From Micromonospora sp. U21 (GTDB lineage: Bacteria > Actinomycetota > Actinomycetes > Mycobacteriales > Micromonosporaceae), in contig NZ_JAGPYK010000021.1 in the NCBI RefSeq assembly GCF_018070045.1, positions 51,178 to 115,177 on the forward strand: a stretch of 64,000 bases of DNA, written 5' to 3'. A program made the position numbers and the translations under genes. Below are positions 48,656 to 55,621 of the stretch, piece after piece; position 1 is the stretch's first letter, and every line of letters begins with the position of its first letter. The notes beneath the pieces were generated by a model that saw only the letters and a list, made by a program, of their open reading frames with translations, was not told the origin of the DNA and did no database searches.

Positions 48656-50631
48656 GCTTCAACCCGTACGTCCCGCGACCGATCGACCGGCCGACCGAGG
48701 TGCCGCTCGGCGGGCACGCCGACCTGACCACCCTGGACGAGGCGAAGATCTTCGCCGCACCGGCACACCCGGCCGACTGGCCGGCCTGGCGGGAGCAGCT
48801 CACCCGCTGGCGGGCCGACGCCCGCGAGCGCATCGGCTACACCGGCACCCACTACGACGAGATCGCCGGCGACTGCTTCAGCGTCTGCCTGGCGTGGCTC
48901 TGGGACGAGGCGCTCTACGACCACGAGCGCGGCGTCTTCACCGTCGACGAGTTCCTCGACGCGGCCGGACGGGACTTCGGGGGCTTCGACGGGGTGGTGC
49001 TCTGGCACGCGTACCCGGTGATCGGCCTGGACGACCGCAACCAGTTCGACTGGTACCGGGACGTGCCGGAGCTGCCGGAGGTGGTGCGGGCGTTCCAGGA
49101 GCGCGGAGTGCGGGTCTTCATCGACTACAACCCGTGGGACACCGGCACCCGCCGGGAGCCGGGCAGCGACGCCGAGGAGGTCGCGGCCCTGGCCGGCAAG
49201 CTCGGCGTCGACGGGGTCTTCCTGGACACCCTCAAGGAGGGCGCCGGCGAGCTGCGCGCCGCGCTGGACGCCGTCCGCCCCGGGATGGTCCTCGAAGGCG
49301 AGAGCCGGGTCCCGCTGGCCCGGATCGCCGACCACGCGATGTCCTGGGCGCAGTGGTTCGGCGACTCCGAGGTCCCCGGCGTGCTGCGGGCGAAGTGGTT
49401 CGAGCGGCGGCACGTGCTGCACCACACCCGCCGCTGGCACCGCGACCACCTCGACGAGTTGCACTCCGCGTGGCTCAACGGCGTCGGGGTGCTGGTGTGG
49501 GAGAGCGTCTTCGGCGTCTGGGTCGGCTGGAACGACCGGGACCGGGCGGTGCTGCGGGCGATGCGCCGGGTGCAGACCAGCCACGCCGCGTGGTTGCGCG
49601 CCGAGGACTGGGTCCCGCTCGCCGACCACCCCGGCGCGGGCCAGGTGTACGCGTCCCGCTGGACGCACGGCAACGAGCCACTGTGGACGGTGGTGAACCG
49701 GGGCGCCGACCACGACGGGCCGTGGCTGGTCACCGACGTCCGGGCCGGCCGACGATTCGTGGACCTGGTCACCGGCGCCGAGCTGAGCGTCACCGAGACC
49801 GGTGACGGTCGGCTGGCGGTGGGCGGCCCGCTGCCGGCCGGCGCCATCGCCGCCGTGATGGTGACCGACGCCGCCGTCCAGCGGCACGAGCCACCCACCG
49901 GCGACCCGTCCTTCCCCGCCCGCGCCGCGGTGCGCGTCCGGACCCCGTGGGCGCCCCGGCCGCAGCTGCCGCGAGGCATGGCAGCCGTCGAGGGCGGCCG
50001 GCGGGACCTCGTCGTCCGGCACCGGGTACGGGAGACCGGGCTGTACGGCGAGGCGCCCTACGTCGACGAGTGGAAGCCACTGCCGCCCCGGCTGCACCAC
50101 ACCGGCACGCTGCGCCGCAGCGTTCAGCTCGGCCGGTACGCCATCGCCACCCACGAGGTCACCCACGGCGAGTACGCCGAGTTCCTGCGGGCCACCGGCT
50201 ACCGGCCGGTGCGCCCCGAACGGTTCACCGCGGGCCAGGGGCCGGCCCATGCCCCGGTGACCGGGGTGGAGCTGGCCGACGCCCGGGCGTACGCGACGTG
50301 GGCCGGGTTGCGGCTGCCCACCGAGGACGAGTGGCAGGTGGCCGCCGAGGCGGGGCTGCTGGTCCGCCGGGAACCGCTGGTGTGGAACCTGACCGAGAGC
50401 GAGCACTCCGACGGACGCACCCGGTTCGCCATCCTCAAGGGCGGCGCGGACCACCGGGCGGACGGCTCCGACTGGTACCTCGACGGCGGCCCGCAGCGGG
50501 CGGACGTCTCGGTGAAGCTGCTGCTGACCGGTGCCGGGCTCACCCGCTCCGACCAGGTGGGTTTCCGCTGCGCCGCGGACCTGGTGTCCGAGCCTGGTGT
50601 GGCGCCCGACTCGACGGAGGTGACCCGGTGA
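48652..50631 (+). CDS. TIM-barrel glycosidase-like protein fused to FGE-like domain
   Basis: The 659-residue protein is hard to name. Residues about 60-360 look like a TIM-barrel glycoside hydrolase: FDGVVLWHAYPVIGL, VRVFIDYNPWDTGTRREPGS, VDGVFLDTLKEG and MVLEGESRVP offer acidic residues at strand ends. A beta-sandwich-like part follows (about 370-430). Residues about 480-650 resemble the formylglycine-generating-enzyme/EgtB fold: LGRYAIATHEVTHGEYAEFLRATGYRP, LRLPTEDEWQVAAEAG, and the end GFRCAAD. Only one cysteine occurs there, so the FGE copper-binding Cys pair is missing. No signal peptide. GTG 48652 overlaps the ribokinase stop. Confidence 0.65.
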   Translation: MSFNPYVPRPIDRPTEVPLGGHADLTTLDEAKIFAAPAHPADWPAWREQLTRWRADARERIGYTGTHYDEIAGDCFSVCLAWLWDEALYDHERGVFTVDEFLDAAGRDFGGFDGVVLWHAYPVIGLDDRNQFDWYRDVPELPEVVRAFQERGVRVFIDYNPWDTGTRREPGSDAEEVAALAGKLGVDGVFLDTLKEGAGELRAALDAVRPGMVLEGESRVPLARIADHAMSWAQWFGDSEVPGVLRAKWFERRHVLHHTRRWHRDHLDELHSAWLNGVGVLVWESVFGVWVGWNDRDRAVLRAMRRVQTSHAAWLRAEDWVPLADHPGAGQVYASRWTHGNEPLWTVVNRGADHDGPWLVTDVRAGRRFVDLVTGAELSVTETGDGRLAVGGPLPAGAIAAVMVTDAAVQRHEPPTGDPSFPARAAVRVRTPWAPRPQLPRGMAAVEGGRRDLVVRHRVRETGLYGEAPYVDEWKPLPPRLHHTGTLRRSVQLGRYAIATHEVTHGEYAEFLRATGYRPVRPERFTAGQGPAHAPVTGVELADARAYATWAGLRLPTEDEWQVAAEAGLLVRREPLVWNLTESEHSDGRTRFAILKGGADHRADGSDWYLDGGPQRADVSVKLLLTGAGLTRSDQVGFRCAADLVSEPGVAPDSTEVTR

Positions 50632-51815
50632 CCGCACCCCTGGACGGGATCAAGGTCGTCGACCTGGCCACCCTCTTCGCCGGGCCGCTCGCGGCGGCGT
50701 TCCTCGGCGACTTCGGCGCCGACGTGGTCAAGGTGGAGCATCCCGCCAAGCCGGACCCGTCGCGAGGGCACGGCCCGGCCAGGGACGGCGTCGGCCTCTG
50801 GTGGAAGGTGCTCGGCCGCAACAAGCGGACCGTCACCCTCAACCTGTCCGATCCGGACGGCGCCGCGCTGCTGTGCCGGCTGCTCGCCGACGCCGACGTG
50901 CTGGTGGAGAACTTCCGCCCCGGCACGCTGGAGCGGTGGGGGCTCGGCCCGGCCGAGCTGCACGAGATCAACCCCCGGTTGGTCATCACCCGGATCAGCG
51001 GGTTCGGGCAGGTCGGCCCGTACGCCCGCCGGCCCGGCTTCGGCACCCTCGCCGAGGCGATGAGCGGCTTCGCCGCGGCCACCGGGGAACCGGACGGCCC
51101 ACCGACCCTGCCTCCGTTCGGGCTGGCCGACTCGGTGACCGCGCTCGCCGCCGCGTACGCGGTGATGCTCGCCCTGCGAGCCCGGGACGCCTCCGGCACC
51201 GGACAGGTGGTGGACCTCGCCATCATCGAGCCGATCATGGCGATGCTGGGCCCGCAGATCACCTGGTACGACCAGCTCGGCTACATCCAGCCCCGGCTGG
51301 GCAACCGGTCCAACAACAACGCCCCGCGCAACACGTACCGTTGCGCGGACGGGCGCTGGGTGGCCGTCTCCACCAGCGCGCAGAGCATCGCCGAGCGGGT
51401 GCTGCGGCTGGTCGGCCGACCCGAGCTGATCGAGGAGCCGTGGTTCGCCACCGGCAGCGGCCGGGCCGCGCACGCCGACGAGCTGGACGCCGCCGTGAGC
51501 GCCTGGGTGGCGAAACGCGACCGCGACGAGGTGGTGGCCGCGTTCGAGACGGCGCAGGCGGCGGTCGCGCCGGTCTACGACGTGCGGGACATCCTCGCCG
51601 ACCCGCAGTACGCGGCGCTGGGCACCGTGCGCAGCGTCCCGGACGAGGAATTGGGCGAGGTGCGGATGCAGAACGTGCCGTTCCGGCTCACCGACACCCC
51701 CGGGGAGATCCGGCACGCCGGCCGGCGGCACGGCCAGGACACCGACGCGGTCTTCGGTGCGCTCGGCCTGAGCGCCGACGAGCTGGCCGCCCTGCGCGAG
51801 CGGGGAGTGCTCTGA
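50628..51815 (+). CDS. Family III CoA-transferase (CaiB/BaiF)
   Basis: The 395-residue enzyme begins LDGIKVVDLATLFAGPLAAAFLGDFGADVVKVEHP, the classical CaiB/formyl-CoA transferase start (residues 5-39), and has LVENFRPGTLERWGL, GFGTLAEAMSGFAA and FGLADSVTALAAAYAVM, where the Asp is the expected nucleophile that carries the acyl group. It would move CoA from a donor such as succinyl-CoA to a carboxylic acid. With the lyase gene next to it, the product acyl-CoA is probably cleaved. GTG 50628 overlaps the preceding stop. Acid substrate unknown. Confidence 0.9.
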   Translation: MTAPLDGIKVVDLATLFAGPLAAAFLGDFGADVVKVEHPAKPDPSRGHGPARDGVGLWWKVLGRNKRTVTLNLSDPDGAALLCRLLADADVLVENFRPGTLERWGLGPAELHEINPRLVITRISGFGQVGPYARRPGFGTLAEAMSGFAAATGEPDGPPTLPPFGLADSVTALAAAYAVMLALRARDASGTGQVVDLAIIEPIMAMLGPQITWYDQLGYIQPRLGNRSNNNAPRNTYRCADGRWVAVSTSAQSIAERVLRLVGRPELIEEPWFATGSGRAAHADELDAAVSAWVAKRDRDEVVAAFETAQAAVAPVYDVRDILADPQYAALGTVRSVPDEELGEVRMQNVPFRLTDTPGEIRHAGRRHGQDTDAVFGALGLSADELAALRERGVL

Positions 51816-52636
51816 TGCTGCTCAGCTGGCTCTACGTCCCCGGCGACCGCCCGGACCGGTTCGCCAAGGCGGTCGCCTCCGGTGCCGACGCCGTCATCCT
51901 CGACCTCGAGGACGCCGTCGTCGCCGGGCACAAGGCGTACGCCCGGGAGGCGGTCGCCGAGTTCCTCGCCGAGACGCATCCGGTGCCGGTGCAGGTCCGG
52001 GTCAACGAGCTGACCGGGCCGGACGTCGACGCCGACCTGGCCGCGGTGGCCGGTCGGCCCGGGCTGGGCGGGCTGCGGCTGCCGAAGGTGGAGTCCGCCG
52101 CGACGGTGGCGGCGCTCGCCGACCGGGTCGACGTGCCGCTGCACCCGCTGGTCGAGTCGGCGCTCGGGCTGGAGGCCGCGTACCCGATCGCGTCCGCCCA
52201 TCCCGCGGTGGCCTCGATCGGTCTCGGCGAGGCCGACCTGCGCTCCGACCTCGGGGTGAGCGACGACGACGGGCTGCTCTGGGCGCGGGGCCGGGTGGTG
52301 GTGGCCGCCCGCGCCGCCGGCCTGGTCCCGCCGGCGATGTCGGTGTACGCCGACGTCACCGACGTCGCCGGTCTGGCCGCCTCCTGTACCGTCGGTCGGC
52401 GGCTCGGCTTCCTCGGCCGCGCGGCGATCCACCCGCGCCAGCTTCCCGTGATCGTCGAGGCGTTCCGGCCGGCCGACCGGGAGGTGGCCCGCGCGGCGGA
52501 ACTGCTCGCCGCGGTGGCCGACGCGCAGCGACGGGACTCGGGGACCGTGGTGCTGCCCGACGGCCGCTTCGCCGACCGGGCGATGGTCGCCGCCGCCCGG
52601 CGAACGGTGGACCTGGCCGCCCGCTACGCCGCCTGA
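51815..52636 (+). CDS. HpcH/HpaI aldolase family, CitE-like (citramalyl/malyl-CoA lyase type)
   Basis: The 273-residue protein begins LSWLYVPGDRPDRFAKAVASGADAVILDLEDAV, typical of CitE and acyl-CoA lyases, and has VQVRVNELTG, LRLPKVESA, PLVESALGLEAAYPIA and SIGLGEADLRSDLG (acidic metal ligands near residues 130 and 155). Such enzymes split 3-hydroxyacyl-CoA thioesters (malyl-, citramalyl-, HMG-like) to acetyl-CoA or propionyl-CoA plus an oxo acid. ATG 51815 shares one base with the CoA-transferase stop. It is the last gene of the operon, its end overlapping the convergent DUF305 gene by 13 bases. Confidence 0.87.
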   Translation: MLLSWLYVPGDRPDRFAKAVASGADAVILDLEDAVVAGHKAYAREAVAEFLAETHPVPVQVRVNELTGPDVDADLAAVAGRPGLGGLRLPKVESAATVAALADRVDVPLHPLVESALGLEAAYPIASAHPAVASIGLGEADLRSDLGVSDDDGLLWARGRVVVAARAAGLVPPAMSVYADVTDVAGLAASCTVGRRLGFLGRAAIHPRQLPVIVEAFRPADREVARAAELLAAVADAQRRDSGTVVLPDGRFADRAMVAAARRTVDLAARYAA

Positions 52637-53265
52637 GGGCGACGGCCGGCGGGTCGCTGGGCGTCGAGCCGGTCGAGCCGCGCGAGGTCGGTGGTGCCGT
52701 CCCGGACCACCGTGGCGGCCAGGGTGGTGGTCGCCGGGTGCACGCCGCCCCGCTGCTCCGCGGTGGCCATCCGGGCCGCCTGCGTCAGGTGCGCACGCAG
52801 ATGCCCCGCGAGCAGCCGCTGGAACGACGTCCCGGTCGCCGACCGCAACGCGGCCAGCTCCTCGGCCGTGATCATGCCCGGCATGTCGTGGCCCTCGTGT
52901 GGGTTGGTCGTCGGTGCGCCGAACTCGTGCAGCAGCTGACGGGACCGGCCCAGGTAGGCGCGGTGGGTGGCCTCGATCTGGGTGGCGAGGCGCCGCCAGT
53001 CGGGGTCCGTGGTCCGGGCCGACACCAGGTCCAGGACGGGCAGCAGCCGGTCGGCCATCGCCACCGTCAGTTGGAGCCAGGCGATGTCGGTCCCGCTGAA
53101 CGGTCCGGCCGTACCCGTGGGTGACGCGGCATTCGACGGCGCTGCCGCCGGTCGGGTCGCGGACGGCGGCGTGGTGCCGGCGACCCCCGGTGACCCGTCG
53201 GCGCAGCCGGCGACGAGCAGGACCGCGACGAGCAGAGCGGACGGTACGGCGACGACGGCTCGCAT
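52624..53265 (-). CDS. DUF305 family lipoprotein
   Basis: The 213-residue secreted lipoprotein has signal residues 1-20 with lipobox LLVAGC. The DUF305 helical bundle follows (about 58-205), with FSGTDIAWLQLTVAMADRLLPVLD, HRAYLGRSRQLLHEFG, and the methionine/histidine-rich NPHEGHDMPGMITAEELAAL that in this family is associated with metal, often copper, binding. AAGGAGG lies five bases before ATG 53265. Function is unproven. Its 3' end overlaps the convergent lyase gene, so the transcripts collide there. Confidence 0.82.
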   Translation of the reverse strand: MRAVVAVPSALLVAVLLVAGCADGSPGVAGTTPPSATRPAAAPSNAASPTGTAGPFSGTDIAWLQLTVAMADRLLPVLDLVSARTTDPDWRRLATQIEATHRAYLGRSRQLLHEFGAPTTNPHEGHDMPGMITAEELAALRSATGTSFQRLLAGHLRAHLTQAARMATAEQRGGVHPATTTLAATVVRDGTTDLARLDRLDAQRPAGRRPQAA

Positions 53266-53288
53266 CCGGCCTCCTTCCCACCCGGGAC

Positions 53289-53315
53289 GGCGGGCCCGGT
53301 GTGACCGGACCCGCC
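53289..53315 (-). terminator. Terminator hairpin between DUF1996 and DUF305 genes
   Basis: A 12-bp stem with one mismatch (arms 53289-53300 and 53304-53315) and a 3-base loop, 22 bases past the DUF1996 stop on the minus strand. It suggests that the two secreted-protein genes are separate units, or only partly cotranscribed. Confidence 0.6.
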
Positions 53316-53336
53316 CTCCGATGCGAACGTGTCGGC

Positions 53337-54230
53337 TCAGATCGGCCGGCCGTCGTGCCCGCACTTGATCACCGGACGGATGCAGTCCTGCACGCGGCGC
53401 GCCATCTCCGCCACCGGCCAGGCGTTGAAGAAGTCGCCGTGCATCGTGTAACCCGGACCGGAGGCCAGCCGGAACTGCGCCGGGTTGCCGTTGACCGGGT
53501 ACCGCAGCACCTGCCGCAGCTTCGGCACGTGCACCGGGTGCGTCGACGGGCAGGCCTGATTCACCGGGTACGCCATGTGGCTCTTGTGGTCGGGTGAGTC
53601 CAGGTCGCGGCCGTTCCAGCACTGCGGGAAGTCCAGGTACGACTCCATCATCGTGCCGGCCGGGCAGGTGACGAAGTTCTTCGACGGTGGCACCTGCCCC
53701 GCGTGCAGGCAGGACCAGCGGGCGATGCTCTCGTTCGGCCCGGTCGCCCTGGCGTTGCCCGCCACGATCCGCAGTCCCTGCGGGATGGGCTGGGTGGCCG
53801 CGACGACGTCGGCGCGTACGCCCTCACCCAGGTAGTAGAACGTGACGATGGTCGGCTCGACCGGCACGTTGTTGTTGTACAGGGTGGGCACCCAGTACGA
53901 CGAGACGTCCGTCCGCGGGTTGCAGGTGGTCGGAGAGTTGACCAGATCGGGGAGCGTGGTGTGGGCGTTCGTCACCGTGCTGCCGAAGAAGCTGTGCATG
54001 TGCGAGGCCCCGGGCAGCCCGGGGAAGATGATCGGGTCGTCCGGCAGCCGGTGGCTGTACGTGCAGTCGGCGGGGAACTCCGCGACCCGGATGGCGTTGA
54101 CGCCCGGGGCGGCGTCGGCCCGGGCCGTGGTGGAAACCATGTACGTGCCGAGTAGCGCCAGCAGGGCGCCGATCGCCGTGGCGAGGCGCAGCCGGCGGGG
54201 GATGCCGGAGAGGGGTGCGGCCCTGTCCAT
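53337..54230 (-). CDS. Secreted DUF1996 domain protein
   Basis: The 297-residue protein has a signal peptide (about residues 14-40, LRLATAIGALLALLGTYM then ARADA) and the DUF1996 domain: PIIFPGLPGASHMHSFFGST, NSPTTCNPRTDVSSYWVPTLY, then MMESYLDFPQCWNGRDLDSPDHKSHMAYP (about 198-226), with histidines and cysteines conserved as in fungal and streptomycete homologues. ATG 54230 with AGGAG nine bases upstream is preferred to a much longer frame. The family has no known activity; it is generally extracellular. Confidence 0.85.
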   Translation of the reverse strand: MDRAAPLSGIPRRLRLATAIGALLALLGTYMVSTTARADAAPGVNAIRVAEFPADCTYSHRLPDDPIIFPGLPGASHMHSFFGSTVTNAHTTLPDLVNSPTTCNPRTDVSSYWVPTLYNNNVPVEPTIVTFYYLGEGVRADVVAATQPIPQGLRIVAGNARATGPNESIARWSCLHAGQVPPSKNFVTCPAGTMMESYLDFPQCWNGRDLDSPDHKSHMAYPVNQACPSTHPVHVPKLRQVLRYPVNGNPAQFRLASGPGYTMHGDFFNAWPVAEMARRVQDCIRPVIKCGHDGRPI

Positions 54231-54424
54231 CTCGTGACTCCTGTCGGGGGACGGGTCCAGGAACAGCTCCGGCGCCGCCGCCGAAGACATCGGAGTTTTC
54301 CCTGGCCAGACTGGTGGGTTGGTCTGTTGAGCCGGGGTGCGAGAGAGCGCTCTCACAAGACAAGCCTCACCCTGGACTCGACAGTTGTCAATACGTGCCG
54401 CAGTTGGTGGAAATGACGACGCGA

Positions 54425-54457
54425 AAGGGCCGGACCCGTGGTTGGGGTCCGACCCTT
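54425..54457. terminator. Strong hairpin in the gene-poor stretch
   Basis: A 13-bp stem with one mismatch (arms 54425-54437 and 54445-54457), loop of seven, flanked by A on the left and T on the right. It looks like a terminator for leftward or rightward transcripts, but no intact gene ends next to it, which supports a lost gene in the region. Confidence 0.55.
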
Positions 54458-54541
54458 GTCTGCTGGTGCTGGTGAGTGGGTCAGCTGGTGGCCTAGCCGC
54501 GGGCGCATCTCGAGTAGGCCGGGACAGTTGGCTGAAAGCCC

Positions 54542-54577
54542 TATACCTCAAAGTCATAACTATGACTCAGAGGTATA
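54542..54577. promoter_or_regulatory. 36-bp near-perfect palindrome, operator-like
   Basis: Outer arms TATACCTC (54542-54549) and GAGGTATA (54570-54577) enclose inner arms AGTCATA (54552-54558) and TATGACT (54561-54567). All 15 arm pairs match; only the two-base spacers do not. The site is AT-rich in a GC-rich genome. It resembles a large two-dimer operator. No regulator gene adjoins it. Confidence 0.6.
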
Positions 54578-54974
54578 ACGCTGAATGTCGACCTCGCCCC
54601 GGACCCGCCTCGATCAAGTGGCCCTCAACCCGGCATGGCGGTCGGATGGCGACCAGATCGGCCGCCAACCCTGGTCAGGGGGCGACGCGCCCCGTGTCTG
54701 GGGCAGCTCGACAGGAAGCACTGGAATGTGCGGCCGGCGAGTGCGGGTGATCACGGCGTGCTCGGCAGCCTCCGTCGAGCGTCCACCGAGGAGCGTCAGG
54801 AAGGCGGCCAGGCCGGGTCGCTGGACTTCGCGGCGTGGCTGGCGTGTTCGGCTCGCGCGATGACCACACCAGCAGGTCGCCACCTCGGCGAGGCCGGCCA
54901 GCCCGAGGAACTTCCGTCGAGTTGACCGCACCGGCGATGTGATGCCGGCGGGCGCCGTGCCGATCAGGAGGCCG

Positions 54975-55418
54975 TCATGCCTTCCGGGCCGTACGCCGGT
55001 TACCGAACGACTCCATCGTGGTCGCCTTCTTGGCCGGCGCCCTCGTGGCGGACGCGGTGCGGGCCCGGGCCGGCGCGGCCTTCTTGGCGGCAGCCTTCTT
55101 CGCGGGCGCCTTCTTGGCGGCAGCCCTCGTCGCGGGCGCCTTCTTCGGCGGAGCGTTCTTGGCCCCGGCCGCCTTCGTCGTCGGCCTGCGGGTGGGCGTG
55201 GCTGTGGTGGCGGAGGTGTCCTTCTTCTGCGCGACGCGGGGCGTCGTCGGCGTGGGCTTCTCGCCGGCCGCCTTGGCCGTGCTTGCACCGGTGGCCCGCT
55301 TCGTGGCGGTGGCGACCTTCTTCGCCGCGACCTTCCGGCTCGGCGGCATCTTCTTCGCCTCGGTGGCCTTCGCCGGCCCGGTCGACCTGCGCGCCGGGGT
55401 GATCGTCCTGCGTGTCAT
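54975..55418 (-). CDS. Lysine/alanine-rich histone-like protein
   Basis: The 147-residue basic protein is nearly all Lys, Ala, Thr, Pro and Arg, with many PAKK, AAKKA and TKRAT repeats that resemble eukaryotic H1 tails and the C-terminal tail of actinobacterial HU (HupS/HupB). No HU fold is present, so it is a free-standing tail. It should bind DNA or RNA non-specifically. ATG 55418 has GAGGAGG just upstream. Low complexity makes family assignment impossible beyond this. Confidence 0.75.
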   Translation of the reverse strand: MTRRTITPARRSTGPAKATEAKKMPPSRKVAAKKVATATKRATGASTAKAAGEKPTPTTPRVAQKKDTSATTATPTRRPTTKAAGAKNAPPKKAPATRAAAKKAPAKKAAAKKAAPARARTASATRAPAKKATTMESFGNRRTARKA

Positions 55419-55565
55419 CGTCACTCCTCCTCGGGGAACGCCGGCGTCGCCAGCAGTGCAGGGCGACAGGTGCCGGCGGGCCGCCCGGCCCGATCGGCGA
55501 GGTCTTCCCGCGCCGCAGCCCGCCAAACGCCGGACGGAGGGGGAGGTCCAGCAGCGGCCGGGACG

Positions 55566-55607
55566 CACGGGTGGGGCGGCCCGAGAAGGTCAGACCGCCC
55601 CACCGTG
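55566..55607. terminator. Terminator hairpin after the S15 peptidase gene
   Basis: GGTGGGGCGG (55570-55579) pairs with CCGCCCCACC (55595-55604); further flanking bases 55566-55569 can pair past a bulge. It lies 15-50 bases past the peptidase stop on the minus strand. Confidence 0.7.
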
Positions 55608-55621
55608 TGGGAAGAGTGAAC

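Larger units (their letters stand above)
54231..54974. other. 744-base stretch with no convincing gene
   Basis: Between the DUF1996 and histone-like genes I see no frame with the usual codon bias. It holds the DUF1996 promoter region, a strong hairpin (54425-54457), an AT-rich 36-bp palindrome (54542-54577) and, from about 54600 to 54950, open but unrecognisable frames on both strands, which may be gene remains. Confidence 0.5.

Noticed and set aside
48652..50631. Reading the fusion protein as a true sulfatase-activating formylglycine-generating enzyme
   Set aside because: The domain has one cysteine, not the pair required for copper-dependent FGE, and no sulfatase gene is nearby.
54614..54957. 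Minus-strand frame with a segment RKFLGLAGLAEVATC that looked protein-like
   Set aside because: Codon bias is weak, no start with a ribosome-binding site was found and I could not assign it to a family; kept only as possible gene remains.
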